Origin: a virus
IMG/VR virus record: IMGVR_UViG_3300020578_000257
Coordinates: 1 to 33,382 of that record
Length of the DNA: 33,382 nucleotides
Strand: one strand, 5' to 3'
Shown here: one piece after another, positions 6,708 to 15,600 of the stretch
How the letters are laid out: every line of letters begins with the position of its first letter
How positions within the stretch are numbered: the first letter of the stretch is position 1
Notes under the pieces: model-generated
What the model saw: only the letters and a program-made list of their open reading frames with translations
The model's database searches: none
What the model was told of the DNA's origin: nothing
Position numbers and translations under genes: made by a program

Positions 6708-7744
6708 AGCAAATTTTCATTAAAGATTAACTTTGATTCTGAGGATATAACCGAAGGAACGATTTCAATTTTTAACTCGTCTTTAGTATTGATTTGAATG
6801 TATTCTTGGTCTAACCCATAATACAGGTTATTAATGTAAACATCAAAGGAAGATACGTTAGTCGACTCAATCAAGTTCAAATCACAAGTATATTCAAATA
6901 TTGTAGATGCGGTGACTGCAGAAACTTGGTAATTGAATATTGTTTCTTTTGGTGTGTTTGATACAGGTCTTCTTTTGTTTTTCACTTGGTTTCTAAGGTC
7001 TGTTTCAATCATTGTAAATGTTCTTGATATTGCGGGAGATACTTCAAAGTCATCTTCGTCCATCAAAAATCCCATCATAGTAAAATCATATTTTTGTATG
7101 TAATACTTTCTTTTGTCAACATCCATAACTGATTCGTCAGTAATACCATCATTAATAATTGGAATATAATGACCCTTAATTACTTGATAAGCCTGACGAG
7201 ATGCAAAAGTTTGATTAACAATTTGATTAAATTTATTTATTTCTCTCATTCGATTACAAACAATAGCCACTTGGAACTTGATGTCAATTGGGACTGGTTG
7301 TGGAATTTTATAAATGTTCATCCCGTTTCTCTGACCATCCCAAGTAGGAACTTGCATATAATAATAAGTTCTTCTGTTTGGGATATTATAAGTCACAGAT
7401 GGATTATTACCATATTTCACTTCAGGAATTCTTATGGTTGTAATAAATGGGGGCTCAACGTTTTTATCAATATTTTGAAAATCCCAAGTTTCAACAAACT
7501 GAGACCAATTTTGTGAAGTTATCAATATATCAACCACAGGAATTTTTTGTCCTTCAACTATTGTCTCCAAAGAACCTTTGACAAAATCTAAAAACCCTCT
7601 ATCTAAATCGGCATGTAAAAGTGATTTGGGAAGATAAGTACCATCTTCAGAAATCATATCCGCCATTTGGTATCTTCTCGCCAAAAGGGTTTTTGGATAT
7701 TTTATTGGTAAATAAGGTTTAACTTTTTTATTTGGTAACGCCAT
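6704..7744 (-). CDS. Putative tail-completion / sheath-stabiliser protein (T4 gp15-like)
   Basis: The protein has 346 residues (T4 gp15 has 272). The middle region runs from PVPIDIKFQVAIVCNRMREI through NKFNQIVNQTF to YDFTMMGFLMDEDDFEV. It resembles the gp15 pattern of a proline-led strand, a charged helix containing QIV, then a conserved beta region. T4 gp15 caps the tail tube and sheath and joins the tail to the neck. The start codon is 2 nt from the preceding gene's stop, so the two are one translational unit and lack a separate promoter. Gene order (neck candidate, this gene, sheath, tube) matches T4 order 13/14, 15, 18, 19. The C-terminal 90 residues look like an added beta domain. Similarity is weak by eye; another structural role is possible. 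Confidence 0.56.
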   Translation of the reverse strand: MALPNKKVKPYLPIKYPKTLLARRYQMADMISEDGTYLPKSLLHADLDRGFLDFVKGSLETIVEGQKIPVVDILITSQNWSQFVETWDFQNIDKNVEPPFITTIRIPEVKYGNNPSVTYNIPNRRTYYYMQVPTWDGQRNGMNIYKIPQPVPIDIKFQVAIVCNRMREINKFNQIVNQTFASRQAYQVIKGHYIPIINDGITDESVMDVDKRKYYIQKYDFTMMGFLMDEDDFEVSPAISRTFTMIETDLRNQVKNKRRPVSNTPKETIFNYQVSAVTASTIFEYTCDLNLIESTNVSSFDVYINNLYYGLDQEYIQINTKDELKIEIVPSVISSESKLIFNENLL

Positions 7745-7746
7745 AA

Positions 7747-8259
7747 TTAAATTGATTGAAATTCATTCGGACCAACGTATGAACCAATTATTGATCTGTA
7801 GAAAGGTTTATACCCTTTATAAGTGTGTTTCAAGTCAGAGTATACACGTCCGTCGTCTACAACTGTGTAATATCTAACAAAATTTTCTGAATCGTAATAA
7901 CCTATGTAATCACCTAAATTTACATCAATCTCTAGATCTTCTAAAGTTTTAATGTAAACGTAAATTGAAATGTTTCCAGGTTCCGATTGTTGTATTTTTG
8001 AAGATCCAATTTTCGCAGAAGTTGGTTGAGCGATTGTTATGTAGGCATTAAACTCTACAGGGGGTAGAAATTTAATTCCATCCTCTAAAGCCTCACCATA
8101 AACGTCGTCTACTTTGGTTTTGTTTTTATCAACACGATATAGTACACAAGTGAAATTCATATCACCTATTAACCACTCTTGACCCATATCTATTTCTAAA
8201 TCAAAGTCCTGACTCCCAAAAAATTTACCTAACCTTGTAATAGGAACTTTACCGTTCAT
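7747..8259 (-). CDS. Small virion protein, possible neck / head-closure protein
   Basis: The protein has 170 residues starting MNGKVPITRLGKFFGSQDF. I do not recognise the family. The sequence is mostly predicted beta, with alternating hydrophobic strands, and has a GDYIGYYDSENFVRYYTVVD segment. That is the kind of G-D turn followed by paired aromatic strands seen in head-closure and neck proteins. It heads the tail operon directly upstream of the gp15-like gene (2-nt gap), where T4 keeps neck genes 13 and 14. A gp14-type role is therefore the most natural guess. A TATTTAT element 14 nt upstream suggests the operon starts here. The gene itself is secure; the function is a positional inference. 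Confidence 0.6.
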   Translation of the reverse strand: MNGKVPITRLGKFFGSQDFDLEIDMGQEWLIGDMNFTCVLYRVDKNKTKVDDVYGEALEDGIKFLPPVEFNAYITIAQPTSAKIGSSKIQQSEPGNISIYVYIKTLEDLEIDVNLGDYIGYYDSENFVRYYTVVDDGRVYSDLKHTYKGYKPFYRSIIGSYVGPNEFQSI

Positions 8260-8273
8260 AAACTCATTTATTG

Positions 8274-8280
8274 ATAAATA
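8274..8280 (-). promoter_or_regulatory. TATTTAT element heading the neck/gp15-like operon
   Basis: The minus strand reads AGATATTTATCAA, 14 nt before the ATG at 8259. The divergent plus-strand gene begins 35 nt away with a looser GTATTTTTAT on its own strand. Confidence 0.48.
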
Positions 8281-8314
8281 TCTTTTTTTTTAGTATTTTT
8301 ATTAAAAAGTAGTA

Positions 8315-10084
8315 TTGGAAAATATACAAACACTTTTAGAACACAAATCATTGGAAATGCTCGAGTCATACTCGGGGGCAAATAACTATATCCTATACCT
8401 AAAAAATAAAAAATTAGTTTCCAAAAAGTTTTACCTTACAAGATCACAAGCGGACTACATCATAACCTATCATGATACCAGACCTAAAGTTGCGAGAAAG
8501 TGGGTTGACTTGGATAGTTACTTTGCAAAAAAGTTTGCTGAAGAAAAATATCTTATAGAAACTCCTGATAAGATCTTTATCGAAAAGTTGTTAGTTGAAA
8601 AAGAAAAATCTTATCATGTTTGGGGTAAGTTTTTTGAAAATGATCCTTTGTCTGAATTTTGGGTTCCTAAATCTGCTTTGATTAAAACACATACAGTAGA
8701 AAAAGTGGAAATAGACTACTCGAAATATAGTCATAGACCTCCATTAAATCACCAAAAAGAAGCAATTGAAAAGTTGGTAAGATCAAAAAGATTTATATTG
8801 GCAGATGACATGGGTCTTGGAAAAACAACCTCAACAATTATTGCCGCTTTAGAAACAGGAGCAAAAAAAATATTAATAGTTTGTCCAGCATCTCTTAAAA
8901 TTAATTGGCAAAGAGAAATTTCAAACTATTCAGACAGACCCGTTTTTATTTCGGAAGGTAAAAAATATTCAACAGAATCAGATTTTGTTATTGTTAACTA
9001 TGACATACTGAAAAATTTTCACACAACTGACCCTAAGAAAAAAGATGAATCTTTATTGTTAAAATCAAATTTTGATTTAGTAATTTTAGATGAGGCACAC
9101 ATGATCTCTAATGTTCAGGCACAAAGAACGAAGTTAATTAATAGTTTTGTAAAAAAAATTAATAGAGTATGGTTGTTGACTGGAACTCCAATGACATCAA
9201 GACCTATGAATTATTATAATCTTCTAAATATAATCGAAAGTCCTGTTGCTCAAAATTGGATGGCGTACGCAATTCGATACTGTCAAGGATATCAATTCAA
9301 AGCTGGTAACAGAAAAGTTTGGAACGTAACGGGAGCCTCGAATTTAGAGGAGTTAAGGGAGAGAACATCAAAACAAATTATACGAAGACTGAAAGAAGAG
9401 GTTTTAGATCTACCTGACAAAATCATTACACCAATTTATTTAAGATTACAATCAAAACAATATGAAGAGTTAATGGGTGAATATTACGATTGGTATGATA
9501 AAAACCCCGACGAGTCTTCTTCTCTTACAGTTCAGTTTTCAAAACTAATGAAAGTTAGAAAAGTAATAGCGAACGAGAAGGTAAACCAAACTATCGAATT
9601 TGTCGAGAACATTATCGATCAGGGAAAAAAAGTTATAATTTTTACTAATTTCACGGACTCATTACAAACAATTTACCAACACTTTGGTAAACAAGCGGTT
9701 TATCTTGACGGTAGTTGTACCAATGCGATGCGTCAACAAGCGGTTGATTCTTTTCAAAACGATGAAAAAATAAAAGTATTTGTTGGTAATTTAAAAGCCG
9801 CAGGTGTAGGTCTTACTTTAACTTCGGCTGAAGTTGTAATTATGAATGACCTATCTTTTGTACCTGCAGAACATTCACAGGCAGAAGACAGAGCTTATCG
9901 TTATGGTCAAAAATCGAATGTTTTAGTTTACTATCCACTTTTTGACAACACAATTGAAGCGGCAATCTACGACATTTTAAATAAAAAGAAAGAAATTATT
10001 CGAACCGTAATGGGAGATCAACAAATGGAAAATAGTGGTGATGTTGTTGAGGAAATACTATTTCTTATCAATAAGTCACGTTGA
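8315..10084 (+). CDS. SNF2-family DNA translocase/helicase (SMARCAL1-like core)
   Basis: The protein has 589 residues. An N-terminal region of about 140 residues is followed by a two-lobe SNF2 motor. Visible parts are LNHQKEAIEKL (Q-like motif), ADDMGLGKTTSTI (motif I, K170), VCPASLKINW (Ia), LDEAHMI (motif II), WLLTGTPMTS (motif III), then LTSAEVVIM and QAEDRAYRYGQ (motifs V and VI). ERTSKQIIRRLKEEVLDLP matches the linker of SMARCAL1-type proteins, which remodel forked DNA. A role in phage replication fork repair or recombination is therefore reasonable. The start is TTG 8315-8317, because a stop lies 12 nt upstream and the next in-frame ATG is residue 15, so the true start is slightly uncertain. 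It leads the plus-strand block; the next gene starts 15 nt after its TGA. Confidence 0.9.
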   Translation: MENIQTLLEHKSLEMLESYSGANNYILYLKNKKLVSKKFYLTRSQADYIITYHDTRPKVARKWVDLDSYFAKKFAEEKYLIETPDKIFIEKLLVEKEKSYHVWGKFFENDPLSEFWVPKSALIKTHTVEKVEIDYSKYSHRPPLNHQKEAIEKLVRSKRFILADDMGLGKTTSTIIAALETGAKKILIVCPASLKINWQREISNYSDRPVFISEGKKYSTESDFVIVNYDILKNFHTTDPKKKDESLLLKSNFDLVILDEAHMISNVQAQRTKLINSFVKKINRVWLLTGTPMTSRPMNYYNLLNIIESPVAQNWMAYAIRYCQGYQFKAGNRKVWNVTGASNLEELRERTSKQIIRRLKEEVLDLPDKIITPIYLRLQSKQYEELMGEYYDWYDKNPDESSSLTVQFSKLMKVRKVIANEKVNQTIEFVENIIDQGKKVIIFTNFTDSLQTIYQHFGKQAVYLDGSCTNAMRQQAVDSFQNDEKIKVFVGNLKAAGVGLTLTSAEVVIMNDLSFVPAEHSQAEDRAYRYGQKSNVLVYYPLFDNTIEAAIYDILNKKKEIIRTVMGDQQMENSGDVVEEILFLINKSR

Positions 10085-10087
10085 TGA

Positions 10088-10094
10088 TATTTAT
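10088..10094 (+). promoter_or_regulatory. TATTTAT element before protease-SOD fusion gene
   Basis: TGATATTTATCATTAATG: the core ends 5 nt before the ATG and lies just after the helicase TGA. As a -10 box it would give an essentially leaderless mRNA. Confidence 0.42.
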
Positions 10095-10099
10095 CATTA

Positions 10100-11203
10100 A
10101 TGAAAGTATCTATTTTATTCAAAGACACAAAATTTAAAGATTCGGATAAAGAATTTATTGAAAAATTTTTAAAGTTTTTGCAATCCGAGTACCCATTAAA
10201 AAAAGACATCAAGGTGCGATTTTTGGGTGACAGAGAAGGTCAAATGTCGACTGGATCAAGAACTGAAGGATCAGAAATAAAAGTTTTAGCAAAAGGAAGA
10301 CTAAACAGAGACATAATGAGAACCCTGTCTCATGAGTGGGTTCATGAACACCAACGCTTAATTCTAAACAGAAAAAAAGGGCCAGATATTGGTGGTCAAA
10401 ATGAAGATGAAGCAAACGCATTTGCGGGACAATTAATTAAAAAGTTTGAAAAAAAGTATCCTGATTTAGAACATATGATGTATGAGTCTAAAACTATAAA
10501 CACCAAATTAGGAATACTCCAAGAACAAATTCTTTTCGAGGAAAGGGAAACTATTAAAGAAAATTTAATAGTTGAAATGAAAAAAATAGGGATCGAAAAA
10601 CTACCATACTCTTATTCTTCTTTATCACGTTTTATTGATTCCAAAACCATGAACGTTCACTATAATAAACATTACAAAGGTTATGTGGACAAACTAAACA
10701 AATTCTTAAAGGACAAAAAAGGGGATTTGAGTTTAGAGGAAATCATTAAATCGATTAATAAATTTGACGATAAAGTCAGAAATAATGCTGGCGGTGCCTT
10801 TAATCATGCTTTATTTTGGAAAATGTTGTCACCAACAAAACAACTACCCAAAGGTGAAATTTTGAAAAAAATAAATCAAGATTTTGGTAACATAAAAAAA
10901 ATGAAAGATGAGTTCAACGAAGCCGCTAAAGACAGATTCGGTTCGGGGTGGGCGTGGTTATATCTTGGTAATGATAATAAGTTGAAAATTATGTCGACAC
11001 CTAATCAAGATAATCCTTTGATGAACATCGTAAAAGGCGGTGGATACCCATTATTGGGATTGGACGTTTGGGAACACGCATATTATTTGAAATACCAAAA
11101 TAAAAGAGATGAGTACATCAAAAAATTTTGGGATTCAGTAAATTGGGAATTTGTGGATGAACTATACACCACTAAAATTTCAAAAGAAAAAAACAAAAAT
11201 TGA
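10100..11203 (+). CDS. Fusion of HExxH metalloprotease-like domain and Mn-type superoxide dismutase
   Basis: The protein has 367 residues. Residues 1-125 carry HEWVH (78-82), an HExxH zinc site, followed by GGQNEDEANAFAGQL, where an Asp/Glu near 102-104 could be the third ligand, as in small ImmA- or SprT-like proteases. A helical, charged linker spans about 126-164. Residues 165-367 are a complete Fe/Mn superoxide dismutase: H187 and H191 in VHYNKHYKGY, Y195, NNAGGAFNHALFW (H236), FGSGWAWL, NQDNPL (Q303) and LDVWEHAYYLKY (D322, H326). The GG before FNH together with the Gln in NQD fits Mn-type rather than Fe-type SOD. SODs convert superoxide to peroxide and oxygen. No secretion signal is seen. 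The gene sits between a helicase and a neck protein gene. The protease call rests on one motif; the SOD call is firm. Confidence 0.87.
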   Translation: MKVSILFKDTKFKDSDKEFIEKFLKFLQSEYPLKKDIKVRFLGDREGQMSTGSRTEGSEIKVLAKGRLNRDIMRTLSHEWVHEHQRLILNRKKGPDIGGQNEDEANAFAGQLIKKFEKKYPDLEHMMYESKTINTKLGILQEQILFEERETIKENLIVEMKKIGIEKLPYSYSSLSRFIDSKTMNVHYNKHYKGYVDKLNKFLKDKKGDLSLEEIIKSINKFDDKVRNNAGGAFNHALFWKMLSPTKQLPKGEILKKINQDFGNIKKMKDEFNEAAKDRFGSGWAWLYLGNDNKLKIMSTPNQDNPLMNIVKGGGYPLLGLDVWEHAYYLKYQNKRDEYIKKFWDSVNWEFVDELYTTKISKEKNKN

Positions 11204-11219
11204 TTTTTTAAGTAAAAGA

Positions 11220-11226
11220 TATTTAT
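11220..11226 (+). promoter_or_regulatory. TATTTAT element before gp13-like gene
   Basis: AGATATTTATAGAAAAAAG lies 11 nt before ATG 11238 and 17 nt after the preceding stop. Confidence 0.45.
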
Positions 11227-11237
11227 AGAAAAAAGCG

Positions 11238-12362
11238 ATGGCAGTAATCAACGAACCAGAAAGATCAGAATTTTATCAAAAAGTGAGACATTTATTAGGT
11301 GCCCCTCTTAGATCAGTTGAGTTAGAGGACGAAATGATGGATACTCTTTTAGAATATTCTATTGACGATTATTCACAATACGTACAAGATTGGTTGATAG
11401 AATCACAATGGACATCACTTTATAATTTAAACTTGGATACACAATCTTTATCAAGAGCGTTTCTTACAAAAAGTTTAGATTATGAAACAAGATACACTTA
11501 CGCATATTCTAAAATTGTTGGTCTACAAGCCGGCGGAGATTGGGTTATGAAAAAAGATTATGTCCAATTAGTACCAAACCAACAAATTTATGAAATTCCA
11601 GCAAACAGAGAATTAAATGAAATTTTATGGTTCACACCACCAACATTAAATAATTTAATGTTTGACCCTTGGGCATTCGGTGGTATTGCAGGTGGTGGTA
11701 TTTCAGGTCCTGCAGGTTACGCACAAATGGGAAACATGTCAGGTAGTTATTTTTTGATGCCGGCATTTGACATGTTACTTAGAATGCAAGAGATTAACAT
11801 TCAAAGAAGAATCATAGCGGGTGAAATGACCTATAGAATTACAGCACTACCTGAAGGTAAAAAAGCACTACATCTAATGAACACACCTGGCGGTAAATTT
11901 GACTTTGGTAATGCAGAATTGATGCAAGGTAGAGTTTGGTATTGGTACTATGATATAGGTGATGGTGACAGAGATCAATGTTTAAAAGACAATCCTGATA
12001 TAATTAAATTACCTTCCGACATACCATTCGAAAAAATTAGTTGGTACGAACTAAATAACCCTGCACAGATTTGGGTTAGAAGATGGTTCACTGCATATTG
12101 TAAAGAAACCCTTTCTAGAGTAAGGGGTAAATTTAGCGGAAGTCTCAAAACACCCGAAGGTGATTTGACCATGGATTATACGTCATTGGGTACTGAGGCA
12201 AAAGACGAAAAAACTAAATTAATTGAAGAACTAACAGGTGCAGAAGGTAGATTAACAAGGTTGAAACCTGAAAAGGTTATGGAAAGAGAAGCGTTGTTGG
12301 CAGAAAATCTTAACAAACAACTTAAATTTAGGGCAATGCCAAGACAGATATATGTAATTTGA
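11238..12362 (+). CDS. Neck protein candidate (T4 gp13-like)
   Basis: The protein has 374 residues (T4 gp13 has 309). The N-terminal FYQKVRHLLGAPLRSVELED followed by an acidic helix, YSIDDYSQYVQDWLIE, is the arrangement of phage neck proteins that bind the portal: a short helix, Leu-Gly-x-Pro, then a V-E-L-x-D/E strand. Near the C-terminus, WVRRWFTAYCKETLSRVRGK and FSGSLKTPEGDLTMDY resemble the conserved ending of gp13. A Gly-rich loop region sits near residues 145-175. The protein would join the head portal to the tail. It is encoded on the strand opposite to the other tail genes. The next gene begins 3 nt after its TGA, so the two are co-transcribed. Family similarity is judged by eye, so confidence is moderate. 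Confidence 0.64.
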   Translation: MAVINEPERSEFYQKVRHLLGAPLRSVELEDEMMDTLLEYSIDDYSQYVQDWLIESQWTSLYNLNLDTQSLSRAFLTKSLDYETRYTYAYSKIVGLQAGGDWVMKKDYVQLVPNQQIYEIPANRELNEILWFTPPTLNNLMFDPWAFGGIAGGGISGPAGYAQMGNMSGSYFLMPAFDMLLRMQEINIQRRIIAGEMTYRITALPEGKKALHLMNTPGGKFDFGNAELMQGRVWYWYYDIGDGDRDQCLKDNPDIIKLPSDIPFEKISWYELNNPAQIWVRRWFTAYCKETLSRVRGKFSGSLKTPEGDLTMDYTSLGTEAKDEKTKLIEELTGAEGRLTRLKPEKVMEREALLAENLNKQLKFRAMPRQIYVI

Positions 12363-12365
12363 AAT

Positions 12366-12707
12366 ATGAAAGGTCGAAAACCACATAGAAAAGTAATAAT
12401 AAAGGGGGATATACCTGAAACCTTGAAATCAACTTTTACCTCAATTGTTAAACAATCACATTATCAAAGTAATGGTGAGGAGTTAACAATAATAAAAGAA
12501 ATTGATTTTTGTGAATTTTTACTCAACTCTGAAAAAAATCAAAAAATAACAATTAAAACATTAACCAATTGTAAAGTCATACCCGATCAAAACAAAATTG
12601 ACGAAGAGTGGGATGAAATATTACTTTCAAAAGGGGCTTGTGTGACCTTCCAAGTTGTAGAGAACGTTTGGTACATACTATCTTCAGACGGACTCAAGCT
12701 TGAATAA
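12366..12707 (+). CDS. Small protein of unknown function, co-transcribed with neck gene
   Basis: The protein has 113 residues, begins MKGRKPHRKVIIKGDIPETL, and is not recognised. The first 20 residues are basic. The rest alternates beta strands and ends CVTFQVVENVWYILSSDGLKL. A final strand with V-W-Y-I-L-S-S-D-G is common at the ends of phage surface or neck beta-sandwich proteins, so a small virion protein is plausible. It starts 3 nt after the gp13-like stop codon and ends inside the 3' end of the convergent DNA polymerase gene, a 24-nt tail-to-tail overlap. No terminator separates the two, so antisense transcription into the polymerase gene is possible. Confidence 0.7.
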   Translation: MKGRKPHRKVIIKGDIPETLKSTFTSIVKQSHYQSNGEELTIIKEIDFCEFLLNSEKNQKITIKTLTNCKVIPDQNKIDEEWDEILLSKGACVTFQVVENVWYILSSDGLKLE

Positions 12708-15497
12708 TTTTTGGTCAGGTAGATATTTCCACATAAACTCATCGGCATTTTTGTACATGTGGTATGGAGTTTCACCGACCCTATTCCAAAACAACATTTC
12801 TTCATCTGAGATTTCCATCACGTCTTCCAACTTATCTTGATCACTTTCATCGAAAGGTTGTCCATTGATTAGTTCACACTGATCTTTAGTAAAAAAAGGT
12901 CTGTCTTCAGGATTCTTAACTAACAATCCGTTTCTTACTTCTTGTTTGAATACGACAAGTAATGGCTCCACCCTTTTGTTAAATGTTGCAATTGCTCTTT
13001 GGATGTTGTACTGGCCTTTCATTGTTGGGTTATTTTCTAAATCCAAAGGGTCAATACGGTAGCAGTTCAACTGAATTATAGAATCTAAGTTATTAGGAAT
13101 AGTTCCACCGTAAGTGTCAATATGTTCTTGGGACCAACCTTTCTTTGGTTTGTTAACTTTCTGAACATCTCCGTGGGATACTTTAGTTCCGTTGTTAACA
13201 TAAAAAATTACATCACCAAGATTAACATTAAGACCTTCCCTAATTGCAAGTTCCATGTGTGCCTGACGAGACATTAAACTTCCTGCCCTTGTTGTTTGTT
13301 TACTACGAATAATGTAGTCATCAATACTTTGTTTTACTTTTGCCTTGTTTGCAATATCCATCAAAGGAATTTGTAAGTCAAAAATTTGTTGTACATACTC
13401 GTAATACCATTCAACAAACTCTTGTCCTTTACCATCAAGGAGTAATTTAATACCTTTATCCAAGAACTTTTCAATATAGATTGGCATTTTTTTAGATTTA
13501 ATTGAGTTTCCTGTAAGTTTGATTTTACCTTTTGCAGTGATAAGAGCGTAGTTCTTACGTGACAAGTTAATACACGCCGGCCATTGACCATCAGTATCAA
13601 GAGCCATCTCACCCCTCATCGCAAGATCGTTAAACTCCATCACATCAGCTTCTTCACCTACATATTCTTTACCCTCAACAACTTTCCAATTCAGACCTTT
13701 ACCAACATACTTTCTTTCCTCTACCCTTTCAGGAACCGAGAAGTTAATACCGTCCGTGTCCATTACCAAAGGTGTATAACCACGATCCATAAAGAAATTA
13801 ATCATCATACGAAGATACTGACGACCTGTACAAGTAATCATCTCACCTTTATCCATGTCACCCCAATGAAAAACTTGTGGAGCTGACAACGCACCGAACA
13901 TCGAGTTGATGAAAATCTTAATTGGTAATTGTTTACGGTCATAAGAAGTTGATTTCTTTTTGTCAATAGTCGCATATTCCTCAGATAATTGTTTGTATTT
14001 GATACGAGTGTTACGGAAGTAGGATAGTAAACCTTTCATCGCACCTGTGACATCACACTCGGGGAATACATCATGTACCAACTGAATACACGGGTATAGA
14101 GACGAGTAGTCAAGTTTTAATACATTCTTTGAGTATCCTGTTCGAATTAGACGAGAAAGTCCTCCTACGAAGTTCCCTTTGTCGTTTTTAGAAGGAATTG
14201 CAAGTCCATGTTTATAAGACCAAGCTAACATCAACATTTTCCATAATGTTGCAGTACCCATCGTTGAAACTCTTTCATATGTTGTTGGAAGAAGTGATGC
14301 CAACAAGAATGAACCTTGGTTGAATTCTTCATCAACCAATAGAGTTTCTTCCAAGTCATCGTCAAGATAACGCTCAATAATGTCGTCCCCAGTTGTTTTG
14401 ATATACACTTTAGAATGTCTACCACAGATATCATCAATCTTTGGGTCTACCCCAACTTTTTTATATTTACCATTTTCAATATTTAACCAATACTCTTCTT
14501 TCTCACGATACATTGACCCAATTTTGTTATGCTCAACATAAATACGATCAGTAGCCTCAGCCTCAATATATTTGGTAATATACTTCAAACCAGCTTCTTT
14601 GATGTTTGAGTTAATCGCCTGAGCTCTTCTAACTGAATGTAGAATATCAATAATATTGTAACCCCACATTTGAGTTTGAGTGAATTTCTCTACCTCGTTT
14701 GCAAGTTTCAACATTGACTCTTTTTGTGAAATAGATTTCTCAGTGTTAAGAGATTTTGCAACTCGTTTAATATCAAGATTTAAAATTTTACATCTTTCAT
14801 AAATCCAATACCAGTCAAAGTTAAATGAGTTGTACCCTGAAAGAATGGAAGGTTTTTGTTCCTCAATAATATTAAAGAACTCCGTAATACCTCTACGTTC
14901 TTCGTCTTCGTTGGTACACTCAATAACTTTTTTGAATCCTTTGTTTGTTTTGATTCCGATCATGAAGATACGACCATCCTTGGGCTCAAGTGAGGTCGTC
15001 TCAAGGTCAAATACCATCCTCGTAATGTCGTTGTATTCCTCAAAACCTTTGAATAATCTTTTTTCTTTTGAGATGAGGTATTGTTCAACGGGAGGTAATA
15101 CCATGATGAGGTCTCTTACATTTTCACCCCAAGGATCTACCCCACCTTCTCTAAAGAACTGAATCAGGTTTCTATAACCTTTCATGGACTTAACAAGAAA
15201 TGTTAAACCACGTTCTAAACGATCATTACCATCAGTTCGTAGTTTTTCTATAATAATACCATGTTTTGTCATGGCTTCTTTTTGTAATGCTTTGGATTTT
15301 GAATAGAAGTTAAGATTACGTAGATCTCCTACCCAAGCAAAAGATATCAATGTATCTCGTTGGATCTGTTTTCCTTTTTCAGGAACTTCTTTAATTTTAA
15401 AAATCTTGTCGGATAAGTAATCGTATTCTACCGATACGATGAATTCTTCAGGATCATTTCCCTGAAGAAATTGTTCAATTTCTTCTTGTGATATCAT
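12684..15497 (-). CDS. gp43: Family B DNA polymerase (T4 gp43-like)
   Basis: The protein has 937 residues (T4 gp43 has 898). An N-terminal domain is followed by the 3'-5' exonuclease: FDLETTSLEP (D164, E166), then SGYNSFNFDWYWIYERC (D228) and a downstream YNIIDILHSVRR region. Polymerase motif A is LKLDYSSLYPCIQ (D463). Motif B is KIFINSMFGALSAP (N531, G535). Motif C is VMDTDGINF (D580, D582). All catalytic carboxylates seen are intact, so both synthesis and proofreading should work. It would replicate the phage genome with a clamp and loader, not seen here. It lies on the minus strand between structural genes, unlike the T4 order. A TATTTAT element lies 56 nt upstream. Its 3' end overlaps the convergent 113-residue gene. 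Confidence 0.96.
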   Translation of the reverse strand: MISQEEIEQFLQGNDPEEFIVSVEYDYLSDKIFKIKEVPEKGKQIQRDTLISFAWVGDLRNLNFYSKSKALQKEAMTKHGIIIEKLRTDGNDRLERGLTFLVKSMKGYRNLIQFFREGGVDPWGENVRDLIMVLPPVEQYLISKEKRLFKGFEEYNDITRMVFDLETTSLEPKDGRIFMIGIKTNKGFKKVIECTNEDEERRGITEFFNIIEEQKPSILSGYNSFNFDWYWIYERCKILNLDIKRVAKSLNTEKSISQKESMLKLANEVEKFTQTQMWGYNIIDILHSVRRAQAINSNIKEAGLKYITKYIEAEATDRIYVEHNKIGSMYREKEEYWLNIENGKYKKVGVDPKIDDICGRHSKVYIKTTGDDIIERYLDDDLEETLLVDEEFNQGSFLLASLLPTTYERVSTMGTATLWKMLMLAWSYKHGLAIPSKNDKGNFVGGLSRLIRTGYSKNVLKLDYSSLYPCIQLVHDVFPECDVTGAMKGLLSYFRNTRIKYKQLSEEYATIDKKKSTSYDRKQLPIKIFINSMFGALSAPQVFHWGDMDKGEMITCTGRQYLRMMINFFMDRGYTPLVMDTDGINFSVPERVEERKYVGKGLNWKVVEGKEYVGEEADVMEFNDLAMRGEMALDTDGQWPACINLSRKNYALITAKGKIKLTGNSIKSKKMPIYIEKFLDKGIKLLLDGKGQEFVEWYYEYVQQIFDLQIPLMDIANKAKVKQSIDDYIIRSKQTTRAGSLMSRQAHMELAIREGLNVNLGDVIFYVNNGTKVSHGDVQKVNKPKKGWSQEHIDTYGGTIPNNLDSIIQLNCYRIDPLDLENNPTMKGQYNIQRAIATFNKRVEPLLVVFKQEVRNGLLVKNPEDRPFFTKDQCELINGQPFDESDQDKLEDVMEISDEEMLFWNRVGETPYHMYKNADEFMWKYLPDQKLFKLESV

Positions 15498-15553
15498 AGT
15501 TATTTACTTTTGGTGTATTAGCTACCGAATAAGGTCGGCATTTACCTTCGTAA

Positions 15554-15560
15554 ATAAATA
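15554..15560 (-). promoter_or_regulatory. TATTTAT element upstream of DNA polymerase
   Basis: The minus strand reads CTATATTTATTTACG, 56 nt before the polymerase ATG. This is the longest spacing of the family here. Confidence 0.38.
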
Positions 15561-15563
15561 TAG

Positions 15564-15600
15564 GAGTAAAAATTACTCTTGTCAAATTATGATTGACAAG
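15564..15600 (-). terminator. Tandem stem-loops after protease gene
   Basis: The stem 15578-15585 / 15593-15600 is perfect over 8 bp, with the protease stop codon in its loop region. A second stem, GAGTAA/TTACTC (15564-15569 / 15573-15578), follows with a short T-run between the two in minus orientation. It is probably a terminator that separates the protease gene from the polymerase promoter. Confidence 0.5.
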
